From: an uncultured Marmoricola sp.
GTDB lineage: Bacteria > Actinomycetota > Actinomycetes > Propionibacteriales > Nocardioidaceae
Direction of reading: 5' to 3'
DNA: 38,940 nucleotides
NCBI RefSeq assembly: GCF_943913695.1
Contig: NZ_CALTZE010000017.1
Span: 1 to 38,940, forward strand
The translations under genes were made by a program, and so were the position numbers. The notes beneath the pieces are model-generated. The model was not told where the DNA came from, searched no databases, and was given only the letters and a program-made list of their open reading frames with translations. Each line of letters opens with the position of its first letter. Position 1 is the first letter of the stretch. This document shows, piece by piece, positions 9,082-16,832 of the stretch.

Positions 9082-9852
9082 ATGGCGACCAAGTCCGGCA
9101 AGCCCGCCCAGAAGTCTGGCAAGGCCCCCAAGCTCTCCCGCAAGGAGAGGCGGGCGCAGAAGAAGGCCTCCGGCGAGCCCGGTCGCGTGGCGCAGATGCG
9201 CCAGGTCTACTCCATGACCAAGGAGCAGGACCCCGCCGTCGGGCGCATGCTGCTGCTGGCCTTCGTGCTCGGCTTCGCGGCCGGCTTCGCGCTGATGCTG
9301 CTGATCTTCCGCGACTCGCTGGTCTTCCCGATCATCACGGGTGTGCTGACCGGACTGCTCGGCACGCTGATCATGCTCAACCGCCGCGCGATGCGAGCGG
9401 CGTACCTCCGCATCGAGGGGCAGCCGGGCGCGGCCGCCGGCGCGCTGCAGATGACGCTGCGGCGCGGCTGGAAGATCGACCCGGCCGTCGCGGTCACCAA
9501 GCAGCAAGACGTCGTCACCCGGGTGGTGGGGCGCCCGGGCATCGTGCTGATCGGCGAGGGCCAGCCCAGCCGGGTCGCGAAGCTGCTGCGCGACGAGCAG
9601 CAGCGTCACGCCCGTGTCGCCAGCGAGGTGCCGGTGCAGCAGGTCGTGATCGGCTACGAGGAGGGGCAGGTGCCGCTGCCCAAGCTCTCCAAGCACGTGC
9701 GCAAGATGCCCAAGTCGCTCAAGCCCGGCGAGATGACCGATGTGCTGGCCCGGATCAAGGCCGTCGACGCGCGCCGCTCCCCCGTCCCGATCCCCAAGGG
9801 GCCGGTCCCGACCTCGATGAAGGGCATGCGGGGCAACATGCGGGGCCGCTAG
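9082..9852 (+). CDS. DUF4191 membrane protein
   Basis: 256-residue conserved actinobacterial protein (M. tuberculosis Rv2219 family). A Lys-rich cytosolic start (about residues 1-40) is followed by two close membrane helices at about residues 55-100 (LLLAFVLGFAAGFALMLLIF and VFPIITGVLTGLLGTLIML). A soluble basic domain follows, with an Arg/Gly/Pro-rich tail ending KGMRGNMRGR. Function unknown. Its fixed place between lipA and the RDD protein in many actinobacteria is the main support. The ATG at 9082 is the natural start. Confidence 0.9.
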   Translation: MATKSGKPAQKSGKAPKLSRKERRAQKKASGEPGRVAQMRQVYSMTKEQDPAVGRMLLLAFVLGFAAGFALMLLIFRDSLVFPIITGVLTGLLGTLIMLNRRAMRAAYLRIEGQPGAAAGALQMTLRRGWKIDPAVAVTKQQDVVTRVVGRPGIVLIGEGQPSRVAKLLRDEQQRHARVASEVPVQQVVIGYEEGQVPLPKLSKHVRKMPKSLKPGEMTDVLARIKAVDARRSPVPIPKGPVPTSMKGMRGNMRGR

Positions 9853-9862
9853 GCCGTCGCGG

Positions 9863-10258
9863 TCAGGCGGGCGCGCGGTAGGCGCCGGAGTCGGTGGCCA
9901 GGTCGTGCAGGCCGCGTCCGGTGCGCGACTCGAAGACCAGTGGCGGCACCACCACGCAGACCAGCGCCGTACGCAGCAGCGAGCGCAGCAGGTCGAGGCT
10001 GCGGCCGTCTGTGCGGCGTACGCGCACGCCGAGCAGCAACTGACCGAAGGAGCCACCGGCGAACGCGGTGAGCACGCTGGCCTGCGCCCAGAAGGCCAGC
10101 AGCACCCACCAGCCCGCGGCCCGGTCGTCGAGGTAGCGCCCGATGCCGACGACGCCGATGACGACCATGATCGAGGCGACCCAGTCGATCGCCAGCGCCG
10201 CGATCCGACGCCCCCAGGAGGCGTGGGCGGGTCCTGCCGCGGGATCGCTCGGGGGCAC
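9863..10258 (-). CDS. RDD family membrane protein
   Basis: 131-residue protein with three membrane helices (about 20-40, 50-72 and 92-110). The family's Arg and Asp positions are in GRRIAALAIDWVASIMV at the start, and GQLLLGVRVRRTDG lies in the middle. RDD proteins are small integral membrane proteins of mostly unknown role. It matches Rv2219A between the DUF4191 gene and glnA in M. tuberculosis, and here runs opposite to both neighbours. The GTG start is preceded by TAGGCT with a 6-base gap (10265-10270, minus strand), a leaderless signal nearly identical to that of lpdA. Confidence 0.88.
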   Translation of the reverse strand: MPPSDPAAGPAHASWGRRIAALAIDWVASIMVVIGVVGIGRYLDDRAAGWWVLLAFWAQASVLTAFAGGSFGQLLLGVRVRRTDGRSLDLLRSLLRTALVCVVVPPLVFESRTGRGLHDLATDSGAYRAPA

Positions 10259-10345
10259 ACCGCGAGCCTATCGACGCCCGGCGTACGCCGCTCCGCCGGC
10301 AGGCCTGCGCGGCCCGCGGCGGGTGTCCCCAGCGTGACGGGCCAC

Positions 10346-10383
10346 GTAACGCACGCGAAACAAACCGGATACGGTCTGGCAAC
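10346..10383 (+). promoter_or_regulatory. GlnR operator upstream of glnA
   Basis: Four 5-base half sites, each separated by exactly 6 bases: GTAAC (10346), GAAAC (10357), GATAC (10368) and GCAAC (10379). This is the a1-b1-a2-b2 layout of the actinobacterial GlnR box (gTnAC-n6-GaAAC repeated at 11-base steps). It lies 93 bases before the glnA start, so nitrogen control by GlnR is very likely. Confidence 0.8.
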
Positions 10384-10475
10384 TGCCGCTACGTAGGTTC
10401 CGACTCGCGAGCGCAGTGATGCGAGCGCACACTCACCTGCCCGCCACCCGGCCGAACCTCGGCCAAGGAGGACGA

Positions 10476-11894
10476 ATGTTCAGCAACAGCGAAGAGCTGC
10501 TCAAGTTCATCGACGACGAGGGCGTCGAGATGGTCGACGTACGCTTCGTCGACCTGCCGGGGGTGATGCAGCACTTCACGGTGCCGGTCTCCTCCTTCGA
10601 CCAGTCGGTCTTCGACGACGGCCTCGGCTTCGACGGGTCCTCGATCCGCGGCTTCCAGGCCATCAACGAGTCCGACATGCAGCTCTACCCCGACCCGACC
10701 ACGGCCTACATCGACCCCTTCCGGTCGGCGAAGACGCTGAACGTCAACTTCTTCATCCACGACCCGATCACCGGCGAGGCCTACTCCCGCGACCCGCGCA
10801 ACATCGCGCGCAAGGCGCTGGCCTACCTCGCGAGCACGGGCATCGGCGACACGGCCTACTTCGCCCCGGAGGCGGAGTTCTACATCTTCGACAACGTGCG
10901 CTACTCCACCGGCGTCAACGAGGGCTACTACCACATCGACTCCGTCGAGGGCTGGTGGAACTCCGGCAAGGAGGGCGACAACCTCGGCTACAAGACCCGC
11001 CTCAAGGGCGGCTACTTCCCGGTCGAGCCCTACGACCACTACAGCGACCTGCGCTCGGACATGGTGCGCAACCTCGAGGCCTGCGGCCTCCACGTCGAGC
11101 GCGCCCACCACGAGGTCGGCACCGCCGGTCAGGCGGAGATCAACTACAAGTTCGACACCCTGCTCAAGGCCGCAGACGACGTGATGAAGTTCAAGTACCT
11201 CATCAAGAACACCGCCTGGCAGGCCGGCAAGTCCGTCACCTTCATGCCCAAGCCGATCTTCGGCGACAACGGCTCCGGCATGCACGTGCACCAGTCGATC
11301 TGGAACGAGGGCGAGCCCCTGTTCTACGACGAGTCCGGCTACGGTGGCCTCTCGGAGATGGCACGCTGGTACATCGGCGGCATCCTGCGCCACGCCCCCT
11401 CGCTGCTGGCCTTCACCAACCCGACGGTCAACTCCTTCCACCGCCTGGTGCCGGGCTTCGAGGCGCCGATCTCGCTCGTCTACTCCTCGCGCAACCGTTC
11501 GGCCTCGGTCCGGATCCCGATCACCGGCTCCAACCCCAAGGCCAAGCGCATCGAGACCCGCTTCCCCGACCCGTCGGCCAACCCCTACCTGGCCTTCTCG
11601 GCCCTGATGCTCGCCGGCCTCGACGGCATCCAGAACAAGATCGAGCCGGCCGACCCCATCGACAAGGACATCTACGAGCTCCCGCCGGACGAGATGGCCG
11701 AGATCGACCAGGTCCCCACCTCGCTCGGCGCCGTGCTCGACGCCCTCGAGGCCGACCACGACTACCTCACAGTCGGCAACGTCTTCACTCCCGACCTGAT
11801 CGAGACCTGGGTCGACTACAAGCGCACCAACGAGATCGCCCCGGTGCAGCTGCGGCCTCACCCGCACGAGTTCGAGCTCTACTACGACATCTGA
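10476..11894 (+). CDS. glnA: Glutamine synthetase, type I-beta
   Basis: Makes glutamine from glutamate, ammonia and ATP in the cytoplasm; central to nitrogen assimilation. 472 residues, full length. It has the latch and beta-grasp region near FGFDGSS-like GLGFDGSSIRGF, the ATP/metal motifs FMPKPIFGDNGSGMHVHQS and NRSASVRIP, and the adenylylation-loop Tyr400 in DKDIYELPP, so activity is probably switched off by GlnE. The ATG at 10476 has a strong AAGGAGGA ribosome-binding site; the more upstream in-frame ATG has none. Corresponds to glnA1 in the conserved block. Its last bases are repeated at 22688-22702, at the far side of the accessory region that follows. Confidence 0.98.
   Translation: MFSNSEELLKFIDDEGVEMVDVRFVDLPGVMQHFTVPVSSFDQSVFDDGLGFDGSSIRGFQAINESDMQLYPDPTTAYIDPFRSAKTLNVNFFIHDPITGEAYSRDPRNIARKALAYLASTGIGDTAYFAPEAEFYIFDNVRYSTGVNEGYYHIDSVEGWWNSGKEGDNLGYKTRLKGGYFPVEPYDHYSDLRSDMVRNLEACGLHVERAHHEVGTAGQAEINYKFDTLLKAADDVMKFKYLIKNTAWQAGKSVTFMPKPIFGDNGSGMHVHQSIWNEGEPLFYDESGYGGLSEMARWYIGGILRHAPSLLAFTNPTVNSFHRLVPGFEAPISLVYSSRNRSASVRIPITGSNPKAKRIETRFPDPSANPYLAFSALMLAGLDGIQNKIEPADPIDKDIYELPPDEMAEIDQVPTSLGAVLDALEADHDYLTVGNVFTPDLIETWVDYKRTNEIAPVQLRPHPHEFELYYDI
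11879..11893. repeat. Left copy of a 15-bp repeat at the glnA 3' end (candidate attachment site)
   Basis: The 15 bases encoding the last residues and stop of glnA recur exactly, in the same orientation, at 22688-22702. The two copies bracket the region that looks imported. An exact 15-bp match alone could be chance in a window this size; its position is what makes it notable. Confidence 0.35.
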
Positions 11895-11929
11895 TTCGCA
11901 GGTTTCGCTGACCTGCGGCTAGATGCCTG

Positions 11930-11989
11930 AAACGGCGTCTGACCTGCGAAAACGTCTTCCAACGTCTTCCAGGGTCGGACGCCGTTTTT
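11930..11989 (+). terminator. Probable glnA terminator
   Basis: Arms AACGGCGTCTGACC (11931-11944) and GGTCGGACGCCGTT (11973-11986) pair with one mismatch around a 28-base loop and run into a short T tract. The loop contains a tandem AACGTCTTCC repeat. A smaller perfect hairpin (arms CGCAGGT/ACCTGCG, 11897-11917) precedes it immediately after the glnA stop. Confidence 0.6.
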
Positions 11990-12063
11990 CGTTGTTCTGC
12001 GGCCCCAGTGCGGCCCCAGACTCGGCCCGCGTGGCACCAGTCCGGTGGTCACACCTAGGGGGT

Positions 12064-12162
12064 ATGACACTCTCCGTCCGCTCCCCCGACGAGCTGATCG
12101 CGGTCATCCCGCACCAGCTCGGTTTCAAGCCCGAGGAGTCGCTCGTCTTCCTGCCGATGAAA
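12064..12162 (+). pseudogene. N-terminal remnant of a DUF4192 gene
   Basis: The start MTLSVRSPDELIAVIPHQLG and following FKPEESLVFLPM match the first 32 residues of the actinobacterial DUF4192 family, normally about 300-400 residues. Homology stops near 12160; the frame continues for only about 20 unrelated residues to a stop at 12222. The missing C-terminal part is not found at the other end of the accessory region. This marks a recombination breakpoint just after glnA. Confidence 0.7.
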
Positions 12163-12562
12163 GCTCCATCCTGCCGAGCTGCAGCTTCTCGACACCACGG
12201 GCCGGATGAACCCGGCAGGTGAGAAGTTCCGACGAACCAACTCGCCTTGGCGCGGAAGTGCTCCGGTGAAGGGGCCAGTCCCGGTGACGACATCCGGACG
12301 GGTCTTGCGGAACGACGAGTGGTGAGCGCGGCTCCCGAACTGAAGTTGTCCCGCAATGGGTTCGCTCTTCAGGACCGTCGGGATGGACGCCGCGCGAGCG
12401 TCAGGAGTCGAGTGCATGGTGACGCACCGAGTGAGAGGAGCACCTGAGCCTGTCGGCTTCGCACTACCCGCCGCGGGCAAGGGCATGGGAACCTCGGATG
12501 AGCGGGACTGCTTTCCGCTGTTCGCCTGCGACAGGCGCACTCCAGGTTCCGGCCGCGACCGG
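12163..12562. other. 400-base non-coding stretch, possible structured-RNA remnant
   Basis: No credible protein is seen on either strand between the DUF4192 stub and the maoC stop. The plus strand is rich in GA/GTGA-type purine motifs and short complementary segments (for example GGCCGGATGAACCCGGC near 12200 and GAGTGAGAGGAGCACCTGAG near 12430), which gives the look of a folded RNA. I was reminded of 5' domains of group II introns, but no GTGCG start, domain V or reverse transcriptase is present. Treat as unexplained. Confidence 0.2.
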
Positions 12563-13021
12563 CTACGCCTGGTAGAGCACGACCAGCTCGGCGACGCACG
12601 CCGGTCGGCTGGTGCCTTCTAGCTCGACGACGAGTCCGATGGTGGCTTCAACCGCCGGGCCGCGTGAGCCGGTGGCGACCAGGGTGAGGACACCTCGGAC
12701 CCGTGAGCCGACGGGGACGGGTGCCGGGAACCGGACCTTGTTGATTCCGTAGTTCAACGCGGCTGAGAGCCGCTGGATCTGGACCACCTCGCTGACGAAG
12801 ATCGGGGCCAGTGAGAGGGTGAGGTATCCGTGGGCGATGGGTCCACCGAAGGGTCCGTCGGCCGCCCGGACGGGGTCCACGTGGATCCATTGGTGGTCGC
12901 CGGTGGCATCGGCAAACAGGTTAACTTGGTCCTGGGTGATCTCGTGCCAGGAGCTCTCGCCGAGTGGACGTCCCACCAGCTCGGCAAGGTCCTCGGGTGT
13001 GGTCAGCGTGGTGATGGGCAT
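12563..13021 (-). CDS. MaoC-like (R)-specific enoyl-CoA hydratase
   Basis: 152-residue hot-dog fold protein. The hydratase motif is intact: FADATGDHQWIHVDPVRA carries the catalytic Asp and His, followed by GGPIAHGYLTLSL. In this operon the expected role is that of PhaJ: hydrating trans-2-enoyl-CoA from beta-oxidation to (R)-3-hydroxyacyl-CoA, the substrate of the PHA synthase encoded two genes upstream. The ATG at 13021 has an AGGAG ribosome-binding site. It is the last gene of the minus-strand operon, 62 bases after phaZ. MaoC proteins also serve other pathways, so the PhaJ role rests on context. Confidence 0.85.
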   Translation of the reverse strand: MPITTLTTPEDLAELVGRPLGESSWHEITQDQVNLFADATGDHQWIHVDPVRAADGPFGGPIAHGYLTLSLAPIFVSEVVQIQRLSAALNYGINKVRFPAPVPVGSRVRGVLTLVATGSRGPAVEATIGLVVELEGTSRPACVAELVVLYQA

Positions 13022-13083
13022 GGGGCTCCTGTCACTGGTGGTGGGCTCGGGATGCACTCCGTGCCGGGTTGTGGTTGCGTGGC

Positions 13084-13917
13084 CTACGCGGGGTCGAGCA
13101 GAAACGTGGAGATGACAGCTGCCAGCTCTGGCGCACGGGTGACGAGGCCGAGGTGTCCGTCGTCGTACTCGTGCAGGGTGGAGTTCGGCAGCAGCCTGGT
13201 CATCAGTTGGGCGTTGACCAGGGGGATGAGGGGGTCGTCGCGGCCGGCGACCACCAGTGTGGGCTGTCGAACGAAGGGGAGTCCGGGGATGCTGCACCAG
13301 CCGAGGCCGGCGAGGAGCTGGAAGACGTAGCCTCGGGTGCGGCCGAGTCGTTCGGCGTCTTGGAGGAGGTGTCGGGCGCGGTCGGGGTCATCGCGCAGAA
13401 TCCCGCCGTAGAGTTCGGCTGCGATGGTTCGGGCGTAGTCCGGGTCCCGGTACCGCCGCGGCGTGATCATCTTGGCCAGGGTGTTGGGTCGGGCGGGGAC
13501 CATGATGGAGCCGGTCGCGGTCGCGACCAGCACGAGGCGGCGGCACCGGCGCCGGTGCTGGAAGGCGATCTGTTGGGCGAGGCCTCCTCCCCACGAGATG
13601 CCGAGGACGTCGTAGGTGTGGTGGCCCAGGTGATGGACCATCGTGCGGTTGACCAGCCATGCCAGTGCGGGGAAGATGTAGGGCACCGGCGGGGCGGGTG
13701 AGCCGCCGACCCCCGGTACGTCGAAGCGGACGACGCCGATGCGCTGGTCGAGCTCGTCGACGAACGGCTGCAGGAGGTCGAGACTGGCGCCGATGCCGTT
13801 GCAGAGCAGCAGCGGGGGTCCGGTTCCTGTTCCGGGGGTGAGACTGACGCGGATGTCGAGACCGAGGACGGAGACGGGCGGGTGGCGGTCCTCCCTCGCG
13901 TGATCGGCTGCGGTCAC
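13084..13917 (-). CDS. phaZ: Intracellular medium-chain-length PHA depolymerase (PhaZ-like alpha/beta hydrolase)
   Basis: 277-residue alpha/beta hydrolase closely resembling Pseudomonas PhaZ. It shares the segments LLLCNGIGASLDLLQPFV, RFDVPGVGGS, GISWGGGLAQQ, ATATGSIMVPARP, PRRY, YGG, QLLAGLGW, DDPLIPL and DDGHLGLVTRA in order. The catalytic triad is Ser108 (GISWGG), Asp228 (GRDDPLIP) and His255 (DDGHL). It hydrolyses stored PHA to hydroxy acids. The GTG start overlaps the acyl-CoA dehydrogenase stop by 4 bases (GTGA), so translation is coupled. Having synthase and depolymerase in one operon implies that storage and mobilisation are made together. Confidence 0.87.
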   Translation of the reverse strand: MTAADHAREDRHPPVSVLGLDIRVSLTPGTGTGPPLLLCNGIGASLDLLQPFVDELDQRIGVVRFDVPGVGGSPAPPVPYIFPALAWLVNRTMVHHLGHHTYDVLGISWGGGLAQQIAFQHRRRCRRLVLVATATGSIMVPARPNTLAKMITPRRYRDPDYARTIAAELYGGILRDDPDRARHLLQDAERLGRTRGYVFQLLAGLGWCSIPGLPFVRQPTLVVAGRDDPLIPLVNAQLMTRLLPNSTLHEYDDGHLGLVTRAPELAAVISTFLLDPA

Positions 13918-15137
13918 GTGAAGGCTCCGACGCCGGTGATGTCGCGCCCCACGATGAGCGTTTGGATGGTTTCGGTCCCTTCGTAGGTGTGCAGCGCCTC
14001 CATGTCGGCCATGTGTCGCATCACGTGGTTCTCGAGCAGGATGCCGTTGCCGCCGAGCAGGTCGCGGGCCTCGGCGACGACCTGGCGTGCCTTGCGGGTG
14101 TTGTTCATCTTCGCCAGCGCGGCGATCGTGTCGGTCAGCTGCCCCTCCTCGATGAGACGGCCTAGCCGGAGGCAGTACAGCTGCATCGAGCACACCTCGG
14201 CGAGCATCTTGACGAGCTTGTCCTGCACGATCTGGAAGCTGACCAGGGGCTTGCCGAACTGCTGCCGGTGGGCGCAGTACTCCACCGCGATCTCGTACGC
14301 CGCCGTCGCGTGTCCGAGTGCGCCCCACGCCACGGCGTTGCGGGTGCCGGCCAGGACACGGCCGGTGTCCTTGAACGACCGGGCCAGCGGCAGGCGCGAC
14401 TCCTCAGGGACTCGGGCCCCGTCGAGCCGGATGTGTGCCTGCCAGACGGCGCGCAGCGATCCCTTCCCGTCGATCCGGGTGGCGTGGTACCCGGGCGTGG
14501 TCGCGGGTTCGACCAGGAACCCCTTCACCTGGCCGTCCGCCATGTCTCGTGCCCACACCACGACGACATCGGCGATGGTGCCGTTCCCGATCCACTTCTT
14601 CTCGCCGTCGATGATCCAGTCCTCGCCGTCGCGGCGGGCGGTGGTCTCCAGCGCCACCGAGTCCGAGCCGTGGTTGGGCTCGGTGAGCGCGAAGGCGCCG
14701 AGCGCCTCGACCTTGGCCATGGCCGGTAGCCAGCGCTGCTTCTGCTCCTCGCTGCCCAGCATGGCGATGGACTGCATCGCCAGGCCAGCTTGGACGCCGA
14801 CGAAGGTTCCCAGGCTTCCGTCGCCACGGTTGAGCTCCAGCGCGATCAGGCCGTTCGCGATGGGGCTCATCGGGGGGCACCCGTAGCCCTCGATCCCGTC
14901 GCCGACGAGCTCGAGTTCGCCCAATCGGCGCGTCAGGTCGCGAGGGAACTCCGCGCGCTCCCAGAAGTCCCCGATGACCGGAAGTACCTCGTCGTCGACG
15001 AAGCGTCGGGCGCGTCGCCAGGCGGCCAGCTCGTCCTCGGTGAGCTGGTCGGCGATCCGGAAGTAGTCGGTTCCGCGGGCTCGCCCGAGCGCCGGCGCGT
15101 GCGCCCGCAGGGCATCGGTGGTCTCGTTGGTCTCCAT
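13914..15137 (-). CDS. Acyl-CoA dehydrogenase, glutaryl-CoA dehydrogenase/ACX4-like
   Basis: 407-residue flavoprotein. Family motifs: GYGCPPMSPIANGLIALEL, FALTEPNHGSD (FAD/substrate region), KKWIGNGTIADVVVVWARD and, near the C-terminus, the catalytic Glu region HTYEGTETIQTLIVGRDITG. The overall pattern is closer to glutaryl-CoA dehydrogenase and plant ACX4-type short-chain enzymes than to FadE. In this operon it would convert the acyl-CoA made by the ligase into the enoyl-CoA used by the MaoC hydratase. Chain length cannot be told. The ATG at 15137 has GAGGAA upstream and lies 9 bases after the phaC stop. Confidence 0.9.
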   Translation of the reverse strand: METNETTDALRAHAPALGRARGTDYFRIADQLTEDELAAWRRARRFVDDEVLPVIGDFWERAEFPRDLTRRLGELELVGDGIEGYGCPPMSPIANGLIALELNRGDGSLGTFVGVQAGLAMQSIAMLGSEEQKQRWLPAMAKVEALGAFALTEPNHGSDSVALETTARRDGEDWIIDGEKKWIGNGTIADVVVVWARDMADGQVKGFLVEPATTPGYHATRIDGKGSLRAVWQAHIRLDGARVPEESRLPLARSFKDTGRVLAGTRNAVAWGALGHATAAYEIAVEYCAHRQQFGKPLVSFQIVQDKLVKMLAEVCSMQLYCLRLGRLIEEGQLTDTIAALAKMNNTRKARQVVAEARDLLGGNGILLENHVMRHMADMEALHTYEGTETIQTLIVGRDITGVGAFT

Positions 15138-15146
15138 GGTGGTTCC

Positions 15147-16832
15147 TCAGCTGTCGTAGACGTAGGTGCCGGGTGCGTCGGCCAGTGGCGGTTGGTCCAC
15201 CGAGCCAGGCTGGTCGGGGGCAGGGCGCTTCTCTCCGGCTCGCTCGGAGAGCCACACCGAAATGTCGGACCACCAGGTGCCCTCGTGGGTCTCGGCCTCG
15301 GCGAGCCAGTCCTCGGCGCTGCTCGGGCTGCCCTTGCGGGTGCGGTAGGACGCCTTCGGGTTCCCGGGCGGGTTGACCAGCGCGGCGATGTGACCGCTGG
15401 TGGACAGCACGAAACGGCTCTCACCGCCGAGCAGCTGGGTGGTGCGGTAGCAGGCCTGCCAGGGCGTGATGTGGTCGGCGATCCCGGCCACGACATAGGA
15501 GTCGACACTGATGGTGCCCATGTCGATCGGCACCCCCAGGACCGAGATGTCTCCGGGCCGGGTGAGGGAGTTGTCCAGGGCCAGGTCGACGAAGTCGGCG
15601 TGTAGACCGGCGGCCATCCGTGTGGTGTCGGCGTTCCAGAAGAGGATGTCGAAGGCCGGAGGACGTCGGCCGAGCAGGTAGTTGTTGACCCAGTAGTTCC
15701 AGATCAGGTCGCCGGGCCGCAGCCACGCGAAGACCTCGGCGAGGGATCTGCCGTCGAGGTATCCCTTCCGCCGCGAGATGGCCTTGGCGGTCTCAGCCAT
15801 CTCGCGGGTGGTGAGCGAGGAGACCGTGCCGCCACCGTCATTGTCGATCACCGTGACGGCGAGGATGAAGGCCGCGAGACGATCCTGCTGCCCGGTGGCG
15901 GCGAGGTACGCCGCGGTGATGGCGGCCAGGATCCCGCCGGAGCAGATGCCCCCCAGGACCGTCGTCCGTGATCCGGTGATCGTCTCGACCGCGTCGAGGG
16001 CCTCGACGATCGCTTGGACGTAGGTCTCGAAGTTCCACCCGGCGTGTCGACCGTCGGGGTTGCGCCAGGAGATGACGAACATCTGGCGCCCCTGCTTGAC
16101 CGAGTACTCAACGAGGCTTCGGCCCGGGGCCAGGTCGATGGCGTAGTACTTGTTGATGGTGGGCGGCACCACCATGACGGGCACGTCGTACACCTCCTCG
16201 GTCTGTGGGGTGTACTGGAGGAGCTCGAGGACCTCGGTGCGGAGCACGACCTTGCCCGGGGTGCAGGCGATGTTCTCGCCGACGGTGAAGCCGGAGCGGT
16301 CCACCATCTCCGGGATCCGCGGTGCCGCCACCATGTCCTGTGCCAGCTGTCGTGCCCCGTTGACCAGGCTGAGCCCGCCGGTGTCGATGGCCGCCTTGGC
16401 CGAGGCAGGGTTGACCAGGGGAAGGTTGCTGGGAGACAGCGCCTCGACCAGGTTGTCCACCAGGAAGCGGGTGCGCTGCTCGTCACGCGACCCGAGCTCG
16501 GCGTCGTCGATGAGCTGCTGGGCCGCGCGCCCGGTGGCGAGGTAGAGCTGCAGGGTCCTGCGCAGGAACGGGTTGTCGGTCCATGCGTCATCGGTGAACC
16601 GGCGGTCGCGCCGCTCGGCGGAGATCACCGAGGTGCCCAGCGCGATCCGCGCGGTCTCCGTGCCGAGGTCTCGCGCCCGGCGCATCGTGGTGCGCGGGCG
16701 CGTGGCCAGACGCAGCGCCCATTTGGCGGTGGACAGGTCGGGTGTGAATCGCCGGGCCGTGCCGAGGGCGGCGTCGACGAGCAGCGCGTCGAACGGGGCA
16801 GCCTGGTCCGCGAGTTCGGTGGTGTCGCTCAT
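15147..16832 (-). CDS. phaC: Poly(3-hydroxyalkanoate) synthase, class II-like
   Basis: 561-residue synthase that polymerises (R)-3-hydroxyacyl-CoA on the PHA granule surface. The lipase-like box is GGICSGG with nucleophile Cys297; the other triad members are Asp453 (ADHITPWQ) and His481 (SGHIAALVNPPGNPKASY). The length and positions match single-subunit class II enzymes of pseudomonads (about 559 residues, Cys near 296), which favour medium-chain monomers, and no PhaE or PhaR subunit is nearby. Other conserved segments are VPPTINKYYAIDLAPGRSLVE and FVISWRNPD. Its ATG overlaps the ligase stop (ATGA) and has an AGGAGAG ribosome-binding site. A class II-like enzyme in an actinobacterium suggests transfer or an actinobacterial branch; alignment would decide. 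Confidence 0.93.
   Translation of the reverse strand: MSDTTELADQAAPFDALLVDAALGTARRFTPDLSTAKWALRLATRPRTTMRRARDLGTETARIALGTSVISAERRDRRFTDDAWTDNPFLRRTLQLYLATGRAAQQLIDDAELGSRDEQRTRFLVDNLVEALSPSNLPLVNPASAKAAIDTGGLSLVNGARQLAQDMVAAPRIPEMVDRSGFTVGENIACTPGKVVLRTEVLELLQYTPQTEEVYDVPVMVVPPTINKYYAIDLAPGRSLVEYSVKQGRQMFVISWRNPDGRHAGWNFETYVQAIVEALDAVETITGSRTTVLGGICSGGILAAITAAYLAATGQQDRLAAFILAVTVIDNDGGGTVSSLTTREMAETAKAISRRKGYLDGRSLAEVFAWLRPGDLIWNYWVNNYLLGRRPPAFDILFWNADTTRMAAGLHADFVDLALDNSLTRPGDISVLGVPIDMGTISVDSYVVAGIADHITPWQACYRTTQLLGGESRFVLSTSGHIAALVNPPGNPKASYRTRKGSPSSAEDWLAEAETHEGTWWSDISVWLSERAGEKRPAPDQPGSVDQPPLADAPGTYVYDS

Noticed and set aside
11919..12356. Minus-strand frame after glnA as an integrase tail
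   Set aside because: The translated peptide has no tyrosine- or serine-recombinase motif that I can recognise.
12163..12562. Intact group II intron
   Set aside because: No recognisable 5' GTGCG boundary, domain V or reverse transcriptase; kept only as a weak possibility.
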